Origin: Lentimonas sp. CC4
GTDB taxonomy: Bacteria > Verrucomicrobiota > Verrucomicrobiia > Opitutales > Coraliomargaritaceae
Assembly (NCBI RefSeq): GCF_902728235.1
Contig: NZ_CACVBO010000001.1
Location: forward strand, 1,364,001 to 1,428,000
Direction of reading: 5' to 3'
DNA length: 64,000 nt
Made by a program: the position numbers and the translations under genes. Of the stretch, positions 34,683 to 44,076 are shown piece after piece (the stretch's first letter is position 1; each line of letters begins with the position of its first letter). Under the pieces are notes generated by a model. It searched no databases. It was given only the letters and a program-made list of their open reading frames with translations, and was not told the DNA's origin.

Positions 34683-34913
34683 ATGTCTTTTCACTTTAGA
34701 TTGGGCTGTCTGTTCGCGTGGCTATCGCCGATAACGACAACCAGTCGCATTTCAATCGATGTTACGCCAGGGCAGCATAAGCGGCTCAAGGCACTTGCCG
34801 CACTTTCAGGGCAATCAATAAAGGATTACGTGTTGGGGCGCACACTGTTGCAAAGTGGCGAAGATTCTGTTGAAGCGGTTTTCGACGAAGTTGCTGACGA
34901 GCTGCGAGGCTAA
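34683..34913 (+). CDS. Orphan ribbon-helix-helix antitoxin-like ORF
   Basis: The reliable part begins at TTTSRISIDVTPGQHKRL (from 34734) and continues LKALAALSGQSIKDYVLGRT, a ribbon-helix-helix antitoxin pattern. The usual start codon seems to have become ATA at 34731. The ATG used here (34683) would add 16 odd residues, and a GTG at 34638 lies inside a palindrome. No toxin gene follows. It may be a decaying remnant or an orphan. It stands among repeats. Confidence 0.45.
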   Translation: MSFHFRLGCLFAWLSPITTTSRISIDVTPGQHKRLKALAALSGQSIKDYVLGRTLLQSGEDSVEAVFDEVADELRG

Positions 34914-35221
34914 TAGCAGCGTGTGACTTCAACTGGTAAAATATTTAACCGCAGAGTTCGCGGAGTGCGCTGAGAGTCCGGGGAGGATTTTGTGAAATGC
35001 TCTGCGTCAGCTCTCCGCGCCCTCAGCGAGCTCTAGCGCAGCGGGCGGTGAACAAATACGTCTGAACAGTGTTCACAGTAGCCTTTCGAGGGAGGACATA
35101 ACAAAACCACAAACCATGAGAGTCTCGCTCTCATTCTGGCTGGCTTTCACGAAAAGATGGATTGTCTTAAGCGATTGAAAAACAGGTTGGTGTGATACAA
35201 TTGGATGAGGGAGAGAGAAGA
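34914..35221. other. Intergenic region with repeat debris
   Basis: The stretch contains CCGCAGAGTTCGCGGAGTGC (from about 34951) and an opposed CTCCGCGCCCTCAGCGAGCT, a kind of dispersed palindromic repeat. No ORF with family similarity is seen. Confidence 0.5.
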
Positions 35222-35244
35222 ACAGACAGGAATGTCTGTGTTAC
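35222..35244. repeat. REP palindrome, single copy
   Basis: The core is ACAGACAGGAATGTCTGT followed by GTTAC, another copy of the window-wide family. It lies 54 bp upstream of the dUTPase start. Confidence 0.8.
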
Positions 35245-35297
35245 GTATCTACCTCTTTGCACTTGCTTGAAGGGGGTGCGGCACGTAGGCATTGTGC

Positions 35298-35669
35298 ATG
35301 GATAAATTTGACGAACTTTTTGACCTTCAGAACGCGTTGAACAAGCGCATTGGCGTGGATACTGACAATATGTCGGACGAAGAAAAGACCAAGTGGGTGC
35401 TGAATTACACGCGCGCGATGCAGCAGGAAATGTCGGAGCTGATTGATTCGGTGCCATGGAAGTGGTGGGCGAAATATCAAGAGTTCGACGAGCAAAATGC
35501 GAAGGTCGAAGTGGTCGATCTGTTTCACTTTGTGATTTCACTCGCGCAGGTGCTGGGCATGTCTCCAGAAGATGTGCATGCAGCCTACACCAAAAAGAAT
35601 AAGGTGAACCACGATCGTCAGGACAGCGGCTACTCTAAGAAGGACGAAGACGACTCGCGGCATATCTAG
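35298..35669 (+). CDS. Dimeric dUTPase (MazG-like)
   Basis: This 123-residue all-alpha NTP pyrophosphohydrolase hydrolyses dUTP to dUMP, keeping uracil out of DNA and feeding dTMP synthesis. It has metal-binding residues in EMSELIDSVPWKWWA and in the later EVVDLFHFVI segment, as in dimeric dUTPases. These are unrelated to the trimeric Dut fold. The ATG at 35298 is preferred over a TTG 6 bp upstream. It is monocistronic. Confidence 0.88.
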   Translation: MDKFDELFDLQNALNKRIGVDTDNMSDEEKTKWVLNYTRAMQQEMSELIDSVPWKWWAKYQEFDEQNAKVEVVDLFHFVISLAQVLGMSPEDVHAAYTKKNKVNHDRQDSGYSKKDEDDSRHI

Positions 35670-35730
35670 CAGCGAGGCTGCTAAGTGAGGATGAGGAGTG
35701 AGAGTGGCGAGTGAAGTTGGCATGACTTAT

Positions 35731-35765
35731 CCGCCCATCAGTCATCCGCCATTATCAATCAGTCA
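35731..35765 (+). repeat. Heptad tandem array in the CPBP-protease leader
   Basis: The units CCGCCCA, TCAGTCA, TCCGCCA, TTATCAA and TCAGTCA end 6 bp before the ATG at 35772. The leader is G-poor and has no Shine-Dalgarno sequence. Confidence 0.75.
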
Positions 35766-35771
35766 TCTTTT

Positions 35772-36380
35772 ATGAACGAATCTCCTTTTATGATCTTACT
35801 CTACGTCGGCATGGCTGCCTACGTGGGGAATATATATTGGGGCGATTATCAGTCGCAGAAGGTTGGTGAGCCGAATCCGTCGGCGATGCCGGGGGCGACT
35901 GCCGCCTCGTTGAAGCTCTTTGTGATCGGTGTGATCGGCGCGTTGCTGATTTTGGCGGCTGAGACGGGTGGCGAGATTGCGCTGGGCATCGCGAGTGAGC
36001 AGAGCGAGATGGTGTGGTATTTCGTGTTCGCCAGCCTTGGAGCAGGTATCGTGGAAGAGGTGATCTTTCGCGGTTATCTGGTGATCGATAAAAAAGGCAA
36101 AGCTGCGTTGATCGGTAGTTGCGTGGGGTTTTCGCTGATATTCGCGATCATTCACGGGCATTTCTGGAGCAATGAAGAGGGCGAAGCTTTTGCATGGACG
36201 TTTACTACGAAGGCCTTTTTTACGACGGGGATTTTGCTGGCGAACTCGCTCTGGTTCTACGCGCTTCGTTTTGGGCCATGGAATAAGAACCGCTCACTGT
36301 TTCCGTGTATGTTGGCACACGCGGCGAGTAATCTCGGCGTGTTTGCAGTGAAGTTCGTCCAGGGCTTTGTGATTTTTTAG
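35772..36380 (+). CDS. CPBP-family intramembrane metalloprotease
   Basis: This 202-residue membrane protein has about six helices. It keeps the CPBP/Abi motifs: EEVIFRG (motif 1), FAIIHGHFW (motif 2) and AHAASNL (motif 3), whose Glu and His residues form the active site. Homologues cleave membrane-bound prenylated proteins or small peptides. The substrate is unknown. Its leader is a heptad array. It lies upstream of nth by 47 bp on the same strand. Confidence 0.9.
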   Translation: MNESPFMILLYVGMAAYVGNIYWGDYQSQKVGEPNPSAMPGATAASLKLFVIGVIGALLILAAETGGEIALGIASEQSEMVWYFVFASLGAGIVEEVIFRGYLVIDKKGKAALIGSCVGFSLIFAIIHGHFWSNEEGEAFAWTFTTKAFFTTGILLANSLWFYALRFGPWNKNRSLFPCMLAHAASNLGVFAVKFVQGFVIF

Positions 36381-36427
36381 ACGCGGCGGATCTGACGCTT
36401 TTTGATTCAATTTAACTTTTTCCTCTG

Positions 36428-37081
36428 ATGCTCAAAAAAGAACGCGCAGCTCATGTGCTCCATCGTTTGGAGGAGCTGTATCCGAATCCGCCAATTCCAC
36501 TGGACCATAAGGATCCCTATACGTTATTGATCGCTGTCCTGCTATCCGCGCAGTGCACGGATGTGCGGGTGAACCAGATCACGCCGACACTCTTTGCGCG
36601 TGCAGATACACCGGAGGCCATGGTGCAGGTGCCTGTCGAAGAGATTCGCGAGATCATTCGCCCGTGTGGGCTCTCGCCGATGAAGTCGAAAGGGATCGCC
36701 GGACTTTCGCGTATGCTCGTCGATGATCATGGTGGGGTAGTGCCAGACGATATGGCGACTTTAGAGACGTTTCCTGGGGTGGGGCATAAGACGGCGTCGG
36801 TTGTGATGTCGCAGGCATTTGGCGTGCCGGCTTTTCCCGTCGATACGCACATCCATCGACTCGCGCAGCGCTGGGGACTGACGGATGGTAAGAGCGTGGT
36901 GCAAACTGAACGCGACCTGAAGCGACTCTTCCCCGAGGCGAGTTGGAACGCGCTCCACCTGCAGATTATTTATTACGGGCGAGAGTATTGCTCCGCTCGT
37001 GGGTGCGATGGCACGGTATGCGAGATGTGCCGGACGCTCTATCCGAACCGCAAGCGGCCCTTGAAGCTGAAAAAGGCTTAA
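36428..37081 (+). CDS. nth: Endonuclease III
   Basis: This 217-residue DNA glycosylase/AP lyase removes oxidised pyrimidines. It shows the helix-hairpin-helix with the catalytic lysine (GVGHKTASVV) and the catalytic aspartate (FPVDTHIHR). The four cysteines that would hold a [4Fe-4S] cluster are spaced C-X4-C-X4-C-X2-C (YCSARGCDGTVCEMC) rather than the usual C-X6-C-X2-C-X5-C. The stop codon overlaps that of the convergent lipoprotein gene by three bases. Confidence 0.94.
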   Translation: MLKKERAAHVLHRLEELYPNPPIPLDHKDPYTLLIAVLLSAQCTDVRVNQITPTLFARADTPEAMVQVPVEEIREIIRPCGLSPMKSKGIAGLSRMLVDDHGGVVPDDMATLETFPGVGHKTASVVMSQAFGVPAFPVDTHIHRLAQRWGLTDGKSVVQTERDLKRLFPEASWNALHLQIIYYGREYCSARGCDGTVCEMCRTLYPNRKRPLKLKKA

Positions 37082-37461
37082 TCACCAAACAGCGAGATCG
37101 TCTCTTCTGTGTTGAGATTGAAGGAGGATGAGTCGCTGGGCGTTTGCCTCTTCGTGCCGCTGGAGAAGGCACTGCCGAAGCCTGAAGTGGGAGCCGTGCC
37201 AAGGGATAGGGATGTGTAGTCGATCTCGAATTCGGAGCTCTTCTTTGTTGAGGGCGCCGATTTTACCTGTGCCGTTTCGGTTTCGACGAACAGCTGACTG
37301 TCGAGTGCGAGGCGCTTATCAATGACCTTGGTGCCTTCGACTTGATCGACGATTTGAAAGATGAAGTAGGTGCCCTGCTCAAGGGCGGACAGCTGGCACC
37401 CCGCTACCACGAGGAGCGTGGCGCTTAGATAAGCGGAGGCGGTTTTGTTCAGTCGAAGCAT
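37078..37461 (-). CDS. Small lipoprotein, uncharacterised
   Basis: This 127-residue predicted lipoprotein has a lipobox (LLVVAGC) near residue 22. It is followed by a short region (GTYFIFQIVDQVEGTKVIDKRLAL) and a Ser/Thr-rich, apparently disordered tail. No family is recognised. It converges with nth, and the stops overlap. Confidence 0.65.
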   Translation of the reverse strand: MLRLNKTASAYLSATLLVVAGCQLSALEQGTYFIFQIVDQVEGTKVIDKRLALDSQLFVETETAQVKSAPSTKKSSEFEIDYTSLSLGTAPTSGFGSAFSSGTKRQTPSDSSSFNLNTEETISLFGD

Positions 37462-37527
37462 ACTATAAATACAAGTTGTGAGCGCTTGTGATCTTGTCGA
37501 GCGTGATTCGTCTAAAGTTGGTGGGGT

Positions 37528-37541
37528 GTTGAGCGTTGAGC
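37528..37541. repeat. Two GTTGAGC heptads
   Basis: Two identical units lie upstream of the lipoprotein gene, 67-80 bp from its start. It is too short to stand alone but has the same unit as the array at 34460. Confidence 0.55.
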
Positions 37542-37650
37542 GCCGCGATTTGTAGCGCGGTGCTTTAGCCTAATGCCATTGTATATCAAAAATGATATAA
37601 GCGTTAAGCAGAAAACTAGATTGTCATATTTGCAATTTGCATGATTTCTC

Positions 37651-37844
37651 GCCCCAAAGGGGCAACCTATATTAGCCCGGGGCAACGCCCCGGGAATTTA
37701 AGCCCCAGACAGCTAGCCCTGAAAGGGCGTTCTATTCGCTCGTCCACGCCTTGCGCGATTAAGTCGCCCTTTCAGGGCTTAGGAGGTGGTTGATTCAAAT
37801 CCTAGGGCGTTGCCCTAGGCTGACATAGGACGCACCTTTGGTGC
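37651..37844. repeat. Cluster of six short palindromes
   Basis: Palindromes lie at 37651-37663 (GCCCCAAAGGGGC), 37676-37694 (CCCGGGGC core), 37716-37728 (GCCCTGAAAGGGC), 37766-37778 (GCCCTTTCAGGGC, the inverse of the previous), 37801-37819 (CCTAGGGC core) and 37832-37844 (GCACCTTTGGTGC). No ORF spans it. The element type is common in environmental genomes; its mover is not seen here. Confidence 0.8.
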
Positions 37845-37870
37845 TGCAATTAATATGCAATGGCATTGTG

Positions 37871-37944
37871 CTTTAGCCCGCGAGCGGAGCCTGAGCACCG
37901 TGCCTCTCCGACGCACTGCGTCTAAAGGCCGCAGCTACGGGCCT
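37871..37944. repeat. Dispersed CTTTAGCCCG repeat, copy 1
   Basis: The stretch from CTTTAGCCCG through GTGCCTCTCCGACGCACTGC to a CTAAAG...CGCAGC...ACGGG end matches 54544-54616. The ends are partly complementary (CTTTAG/CTAAAG). It lies about 200 bp upstream of clpB. Confidence 0.75.
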
Positions 37945-38148
37945 TTTAGAGCAATTTTTCAAAATGTGCCAAGTGGGTCATTTTGTCGCTTGCCCGTGGC
38001 GAATTGTCCCGCTGTGCAGTTTGTTGTTGTTGGTTAAGTGTTGTCGGTTGTTTGATTCTAATCGTTGATTGTTAGTGGTTTAAGTTCGAGTGCCTGCTGT
38101 TTGTCTGCGTCAATTTGAGATGGAACAACTTATGCAGTAGAGTGAGGC

Positions 38149-40740
38149 ATGAATATTGATTTTAACACATTTACAGAGAAATCTGCCTTTGCCGTGCAGG
38201 AGGCGCAGAACCTTGCGCGCAGTCACGGTCAGCAGGAGATCGACGTATGGCATCTCCTCCTTGCACTTGTTCAACAGGAAGACGGCATCGTGCCTAGCCT
38301 CTTGGAGCGCTTACAGATTACACCTTCGGCGGTGCAACTCGCCACCGAGCGTGAGATCGACAAGCTGCCGAAAGCGACTGGTAGCGTGAACGTCAGCCAA
38401 GTCTATGTCTCCTCGGCGCTACAGAAGGCGATCGCGCAGGCGGACAAAGAAAAGACCGCGCTGAAGGACGAATACGTCAGCACCGAGCACTTATTCCTTG
38501 GGCTCTTGGCCGCCGATACGAAAGGCAAACTTGGTCAGTTCTTTAAGCAATTTACACTCGACCGTGATAAAGTGTTCGAAGTCCTTAAATCGTTACGTGG
38601 CGGTCAAAATGTGACCAGCCGTAATCCAGAGACGACCTTCGAAGCCTTAGAGAAATACGGTATCGATCTGGTCGAGCAGGCGCGTAAGGGAAAAATGGAT
38701 CCCGTGATCGGGCGTGATGATGAAATCCGCCGCGTGATTCGTATTCTCTCGCGCAAAACCAAGAACAATCCCGTCCTCATTGGTGAGCCTGGTGTCGGTA
38801 AGACCGCCATCATCGAAGGCCTCGCGCAACGCATTGTGCGTGGCGACGTTTCCGAAGGCCTCAAAGACAAGACGATCTTTGCCCTCGATATGGGCTCGCT
38901 GATCGCGGGCGCGAAATATCGCGGTGAGTTTGAGGAGCGCCTCAAGGCTGTCCTCGCTGAGGTCAAATCCAGTGACGGACGTATTCTGCTATTCATTGAT
39001 GAGCTGCATACGATTGTCGGTGCGGGCAAGTCCGAGGGGGCCATGGATGCGGGCAACATGCTCAAGCCCATGCTCGCCCGCGGGGAGCTGCACTGTATCG
39101 GTGCGACCACGCTCGATGAGTATCGGAAATACATCGAGAAGGACGCGGCGCTCGAACGTCGTTTTCAGCCGGTGCAGGTGGATCAACCCACAGTCGAAGA
39201 CACCATTTCGATCCTGCGTGGTATCCGCGAACGCTTCGAGCTCTTCCATGGGGTGCGCATTCAAGACAATGCCCTCGTCCAAGCTGCTGTGCTCTCGCAT
39301 CGCTACATCACGGATCGTTTCTTGCCAGATAAAGCAATCGACCTCGTCGACGAAGCCTGTGCGCTGATCCGCACGGAGATGGACAGCATGCCGCAAGAAC
39401 TCGACGAGCTGACTCGCCGTGCCTTGCGACTCGAAATCGAAGAAGCCGCGCTCAAGAATGAGAAGGACGATGCTTCCAAGGCGCGTCTGAAGGCGCTCTC
39501 CAAAGAGCTCGCTAACATTCGGGAGGAGGAAGCGGTCTTCCGCTCTCAGTGGGACAACGAGAAGGGCGCCATCGACGAGATTCGTGCTGTGCGTGAAGAA
39601 CTCGATGCCACTCGCATCGCGATGGAAAAGGCCGAACGCGAATACGATCTCAATGCGGTCGCTCAGTTGCGCCATGGTAAGATGCCGGAGCTGGAAGAAA
39701 AGCTACAGGCACTCGAAGCTGTGGAGGCGAAGGAGGGAGCACTCTTGAAGGAAGAAGTCTCTCAAGAAGAGATCGCTGGTATCGTCTCGAAGTGGACAGG
39801 CGTGCCCGTCACACGACTGGTGGAAGGTGAGCGCGAGAAGTTGCTACGCCTCGGCGAGGTGTTGCACGAAAGTGTCGTCGGCCAAGACGAAGCGGTGACG
39901 CTCGTCTCGGAAGCGATTCTGCGTGCGCGTGCGGGGATTAAAGATCCGCGCCGGCCGATTGGTAGTTTCCTCTTCCTCGGACCGACGGGTGTCGGTAAGA
40001 CTGAGCTCGCTCGAACCTTGGCAGAGACCTTGTTTGATTCAGCGGATAACATCGTGCGCCTCGACATGTCGGAATACATGGAGAAGCACTCGGTGGCTCG
40101 TTTGATCGGCGCACCTCCAGGATACGTTGGTTATGACGAAGGCGGTCAACTCACAGAGGCCGTGCGTCGTAAGCCATATAGCGTGGTGCTTTTCGACGAA
40201 ATCGAGAAAGCGCATCCAGATGTCTTCAACGTGCTCCTACAAGTGATGGACGATGGCCGCATTACCGATTCGCAGGGGCACACAGTGGACTTCAAAAACA
40301 CAGTGATCATCATGACTTCGAATGTCGGCAGTCGCTTCTTAACGGAAGGCGTCTCCGGCGACGAGATTCCTGAGAGCGTGCGCGAATCGGTCATGGCCGA
40401 GTTGCGTCAAGGCTTCCGTCCGGAGTTCTTGAATCGTATCGACGATGTCATCCTGTTTAAGCCACTCACGCTTGAAGAGATCACTCAGATTGTGGATCTG
40501 TTGCTCGCGCATTTAAACGCACGCCTCGCAGATCGTCAGATCACCATTGAGTTCGACGAAGGTGCCCGCAAGTGGATCGGGGAAAAGGGCTACGATCCTG
40601 TCTATGGTGCACGTCCGCTCAAGCGCTTCTTGCAAAAGCAAGTCGAGACGCGCTTGGCGCGCGGCATCCTAAGTGGCGAAGTCGCCGAGCAATCTACCGT
40701 ATGTTTCACGCTGGACGGGGATGAGCTGGCGATGCGCTAA
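38149..40740 (+). CDS. clpB: ATP-dependent disaggregase ClpB
   Basis: This 863-residue Hsp100 chaperone resolves protein aggregates together with DnaK. The N-terminal Clp-N domain (about 1-145) is followed by AAA1 (GEPGVGKT), a coiled-coil middle domain (about 400-525) and AAA2 (GPTGVGKT, then [14 protein letters not shown]). It has no ClpP-binding IGF/L tripeptide, as expected for ClpB. Full length. A strong terminator follows. No CIRCE element was seen upstream. Confidence 0.97.
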   Translation: MNIDFNTFTEKSAFAVQEAQNLARSHGQQEIDVWHLLLALVQQEDGIVPSLLERLQITPSAVQLATEREIDKLPKATGSVNVSQVYVSSALQKAIAQADKEKTALKDEYVSTEHLFLGLLAADTKGKLGQFFKQFTLDRDKVFEVLKSLRGGQNVTSRNPETTFEALEKYGIDLVEQARKGKMDPVIGRDDEIRRVIRILSRKTKNNPVLIGEPGVGKTAIIEGLAQRIVRGDVSEGLKDKTIFALDMGSLIAGAKYRGEFEERLKAVLAEVKSSDGRILLFIDELHTIVGAGKSEGAMDAGNMLKPMLARGELHCIGATTLDEYRKYIEKDAALERRFQPVQVDQPTVEDTISILRGIRERFELFHGVRIQDNALVQAAVLSHRYITDRFLPDKAIDLVDEACALIRTEMDSMPQELDELTRRALRLEIEEAALKNEKDDASKARLKALSKELANIREEEAVFRSQWDNEKGAIDEIRAVREELDATRIAMEKAEREYDLNAVAQLRHGKMPELEEKLQALEAVEAKEGALLKEEVSQEEIAGIVSKWTGVPVTRLVEGEREKLLRLGEVLHESVVGQDEAVTLVSEAILRARAGIKDPRRPIGSFLFLGPTGVGKTELARTLAETLFDSADNIVRLDMSEYMEKHSVARLIGAPPGYVGYDEGGQLTEAVRRKPYSVVLFDEIEKAHPDVFNVLLQVMDDGRITDSQGHTVDFKNTVIIMTSNVGSRFLTEGVSGDEIPESVRESVMAELRQGFRPEFLNRIDDVILFKPLTLEEITQIVDLLLAHLNARLADRQITIEFDEGARKWIGEKGYDPVYGARPLKRFLQKQVETRLARGILSGEVAEQSTVCFTLDGDELAMR

Positions 40741-40770
40741 ATCAGCGATCGCAGCCAACGATTCTTCAAA

Positions 40771-40799
40771 AGCCCCTCGCATGCGCGAGGGGCTTTTTT
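40771..40799 (+). terminator. Terminator of clpB
   Basis: A stem of AGCCCCTCGC with its complement and a 4-base ATGC loop is followed by six T. Confidence 0.95.
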
Positions 40800-40939
40800 C
40801 GTCAAAGTTGTCGGGGTGTGCGTTTATTCAATGAAAAACAAGAGAAAAGCAATGAGTCGTTCTCTTGAGTCAGAGGCGCTGAATACTGATAGTCATACCC
40901 AATATCCCGAATATTCATTTCAAATAAACAAAAATACCT

Positions 40940-41800
40940 ATGAAAAAGACACCCTACACCCTCGGCGCGATTGCGCTGTTCGCTGGAGCTTCGTCGCTCT
41001 CAGCTCAGTTAGTTAATATCGACTTTAGTGACTCAAATGGCACCGACGCTGCTGCTGCGGTAGACCAGGCTGGTCGCGTTACGAATACTCAAAGTTCGGT
41101 CGGTTGGCAGGTTCAGAGTGGTTCTGGTGTGTTTGCCTATGATGCTGCTTCTAATGTAGGAACAGACCCAGGCACATGGACACAGTTTAAGGTTCGTGAG
41201 TTTACAGATGTTACAGATACAGCATTCAGTAGTGTTACGCTGACGTATCAGATGAATTTCGACTTGTCTAATAATGCGACTCGAGGGACTAAGTTTCGTG
41301 TCGGCTTACAGTATGATGATGGGACAGATACCGTTCGAGTATCTGACCAAGGCATCTTGCATGTTACTGATGCTCAAGCTCGCCCCGACTCATATGAAAC
41401 TAATAACCTAAACACTGGAGGTGATTACGCGACCTTGAACCCTACGAATAACTGGGGTTTAGCTGCGACTGGTGCGAATTCGGTAACGATGACCACTGTC
41501 ATCGATTTTGTGGCTGATACCGTTACATACTCGTATGCGAATCCAAATGATGGAGATGGTGGCACAGTCGTTTATGCGTCATATGCCTATACCGGTTCGG
41601 CAGTGAATGAGCTTCGTTTTGCTTTAGATGCAGAGAATAACGCTAGTGCCTATGCATTTGGTGATGGCACGGGTGGTGAGTATTATGCGATTAATTCGGT
41701 CACACTAACCGGAGTCGCGGTCCCAGAACCAAGCACCTTCGCACTGCTCGGTGGCCTCTGCGCTTTGGGTTACGTGATGGTGCGTCGCCGTCGCGCATAG
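40940..41800 (+). CDS. PEP-CTERM sorting-domain protein
   Basis: This 286-residue exported protein has a signal peptide (about 1-22, ending SLSAQ). A beta-rich body rich in Asp/Asn/Gly/Thr looks like a lectin-like or carbohydrate-binding sandwich. The PEP-CTERM tail is AVPEPSTFALLGG, a helix, and RRRR. It would be sorted by an exosortase. It lies between two strong terminators and so is expressed alone. Confidence 0.9.
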   Translation: MKKTPYTLGAIALFAGASSLSAQLVNIDFSDSNGTDAAAAVDQAGRVTNTQSSVGWQVQSGSGVFAYDAASNVGTDPGTWTQFKVREFTDVTDTAFSSVTLTYQMNFDLSNNATRGTKFRVGLQYDDGTDTVRVSDQGILHVTDAQARPDSYETNNLNTGGDYATLNPTNNWGLAATGANSVTMTTVIDFVADTVTYSYANPNDGDGGTVVYASYAYTGSAVNELRFALDAENNASAYAFGDGTGGEYYAINSVTLTGVAVPEPSTFALLGGLCALGYVMVRRRRA

Positions 41801-41823
41801 TTCTCCGCACAATCGCATTTTCT

Positions 41824-41853
41824 AAAAGCCCACTCTTTGGAGTGGGCTTTTTT
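41824..41853 (+). terminator. Terminator of the PEP-CTERM gene
   Basis: The arms AAAAGCCCACTC and GAGTGGGCTTTT with a T-run lie 24 bp past the stop codon. Confidence 0.95.
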
Positions 41854-41925
41854 ACGTCTAGGCATCTGGGCACGCCGTAAACCTGCGCTTGCGCTTTGCC
41901 TCGCGCTTTCTAGGTTGGGGCGTCT

Positions 41926-43971
41926 ATGAAATGGTTACCCCTGTTTGTTGCGCTTGTGCTTGGTTGTGTGCTTGGATTTTTCCTGTCGCCGAAGAAGGAT
42001 TTGGGGAGTCCACGTTCGACTGCGCTTGAAGCGTCGTTGGCTAAGGGTGGTTCAGTGGAGTCGATGGGTGCGACCGAAGTTGTGGCGACTGAGATGTCGG
42101 ACGAGGAACTGATCCCGAACTCTGGCATCAGTGAGGCATGGTTGGCGGCACTCAAATCGAAGAGCCAGTTTGATCAGATCGGAGCCTTGCACGGGCGCCT
42201 GCAGGGGCTGACGGCGGAGGACTTTCCGAAGTTGTTGGATACATTGGATGATTCGAATCGGGCGACTAATTGGATCATGGGTAATCTGATTGCGACGAAG
42301 TGGGCGGAGAGTGACCCACAAGGGATGTTAACCTATTTGCAATCGATGCCTCAGCAGAAGCGATGGGGCATGCAGAATTTACTGTTTAGCGCATGGGCGA
42401 AGAGTGATGTGAATGCGGCCTATGCCGCCGCGCAAGCACTCACAGATTCACGGATGCGTAATTCGGCGATACAGGCAGTGGTGCGCACGGTGGCCTCGGG
42501 AGACTTGCCTCGTGCGATGGACATGTTGCAACAGATGGATGACCGCCGCCAGCGTAGTAATGCGGTTCAGTCTATCATACAAACGCTTGCAGCGAAAGAT
42601 CCGCAGGCCGCCTTGCGCTTTGCCGATGAGCAGACAGAGCAGGGGCAGTTGCGCAATGCGCAGTATGTCTATTCGCAAATCTTCTCGCAGTGGGCGATGA
42701 AGGATGGTGCGGGTGCGCGTCAAGCGGCCTTAGCAATGCCGGATAGCCAGATGAAGGTGCAGGCGTTGTCGGGTGCGATGCAAGAGTGGGTAGCGCGTGA
42801 GCCGATGGAGGCGTTGGAATGGCTGGATTCGTTGCCTGTGGATGGCTCGGTCTATAATTCGCGCAAGGAGGTGTTTCGCCGTTTGCTCAATCAGGATTTC
42901 GATACGGCAAAGGTATTTATTGAATCTGAGCCTGATCCGGTGCAACGACGTGACATTCTAAGCAATTTACATTTTCAGAGTTTCGCTTGGAATAAAAGCT
43001 ATGAGGACATCGAGTCGCTGTTTGATTGGGTGGGAACGGTTGCGACGGGTTCGACCTATGATCAAAAGGTGGGCGATGTGTTACGCAGTATGGCAGATGC
43101 TGACCCGGATCGGGCGATTGAGTTTGCGCGGCAGATGCGCCCAGGTAGTGCGCGTATGAATGCGCTCAGCTCGGTGGCGAGCATGCTCGCCGAGCGCGAC
43201 CCGAAGGCGGCGCTGACCTTTGCGCAGAGCTTAGAATATGAGGACGAGCGTGAGCGGGCGTTGAACCATATGAGCTGGCAACTTTCGCGTAATGGGGGCG
43301 AGGAGGCGCGTGCATTGATTCTGGAGAGCGAGGATCCGATGTTGCAGCGTAAAGTTGCGAGCCAAATGGTCGGGGAGTGGGCGAAGTATGATCGCGCAGG
43401 TGCGTTGGCATGGGTGGAGAGTCTGTCGGATGAGCAAGCGCGTAATAATTCAGTGGGGCAGGTTCTGAGCCACTGGATACAGTCGGAACCTGTTGAGGCG
43501 ATTGACTATATGGTCAATGATCTGCCGGAGAACCGTTTGAATGCCAATCTGAGTTCCGCCTACTCGCAGTGGGCAAGGCAGGATCCAGAGGCTGCGATCG
43601 CTGGCTTGGCGCAGTTGCCAGACTCTGAAAAAGTGAGGGAGGCGGACATCTATAATCGTATTGCGCAGGCCTATGTGCAGCACGATCCGATGGCGGCTTC
43701 GGAGTGGATTGCGACACTCGACGATGGCCCGGCACGTGATGCGTCTGTGAAGACCTTGGTGAGTAATATTTCGAAAACAGACCCAGAGGCAGGTTTTATT
43801 TGGTCGGAAACAATCGCGGATGAAAAGGCGCGTAAGAATAGCTTGAGGCAGACCGTGCAGAAGTGGGTGAAGGACGACCCCGATGCTGCATATGATGCGG
43901 TGAGTGATTCTAGAATGCCGGCCGCGGAGAAGGAGCCGTTACTAAAGTTGATCGAACAGGCACAGCAGTAG
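41926..43971 (+). CDS. Large helical-repeat (solenoid) protein
   Basis: This 681-residue protein has an N-terminal hydrophobic anchor (LFVALVLGCVLGFF), then a short linker. From about residue 70, repeats of roughly 30-35 residues carry a W-x(2-4)-DP-x-x-A core, for example WAKSDVNAAYAAAQ, WVAREPMEALEWL, WAKYDRAGALAWVE and WARQDPEAAIAGLAQ. They should stack into an alpha solenoid, which usually serves protein binding. It resembles large repeat proteins common in Verrucomicrobiota and Planctomycetota; no partner is known. It lies just upstream of the MoxR cluster. Confidence 0.8.
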   Translation: MKWLPLFVALVLGCVLGFFLSPKKDLGSPRSTALEASLAKGGSVESMGATEVVATEMSDEELIPNSGISEAWLAALKSKSQFDQIGALHGRLQGLTAEDFPKLLDTLDDSNRATNWIMGNLIATKWAESDPQGMLTYLQSMPQQKRWGMQNLLFSAWAKSDVNAAYAAAQALTDSRMRNSAIQAVVRTVASGDLPRAMDMLQQMDDRRQRSNAVQSIIQTLAAKDPQAALRFADEQTEQGQLRNAQYVYSQIFSQWAMKDGAGARQAALAMPDSQMKVQALSGAMQEWVAREPMEALEWLDSLPVDGSVYNSRKEVFRRLLNQDFDTAKVFIESEPDPVQRRDILSNLHFQSFAWNKSYEDIESLFDWVGTVATGSTYDQKVGDVLRSMADADPDRAIEFARQMRPGSARMNALSSVASMLAERDPKAALTFAQSLEYEDERERALNHMSWQLSRNGGEEARALILESEDPMLQRKVASQMVGEWAKYDRAGALAWVESLSDEQARNNSVGQVLSHWIQSEPVEAIDYMVNDLPENRLNANLSSAYSQWARQDPEAAIAGLAQLPDSEKVREADIYNRIAQAYVQHDPMAASEWIATLDDGPARDASVKTLVSNISKTDPEAGFIWSETIADEKARKNSLRQTVQKWVKDDPDAAYDAVSDSRMPAAEKEPLLKLIEQAQQ

Positions 43972-44076
43972 TTGGCACTCGTCATGAATTTTGGGGATTA
44001 AGTATGGTAATTCACTAAGAATCCGTTAGCCCTTTGAAGGGGTTCAATTTAACAACAATCAGTAGAGGAAAGCATT

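Noticed and set aside
37785-37822. GATTCAAATCCT next to a palindrome as part of a tRNA
   Set aside because: No acceptor, D or anticodon arm can be built around it; it belongs to the palindrome cluster.
37651-37844. Palindrome cluster as a CRISPR array or integron attC sites
   Set aside because: The palindromes differ from one another, spacing is irregular, and no cas or integrase gene is nearby.
38020-38085. TTG-rich stretch upstream of clpB as another heptad array
   Set aside because: The period of seven holds for only a few units and breaks in the middle, so it is not counted.
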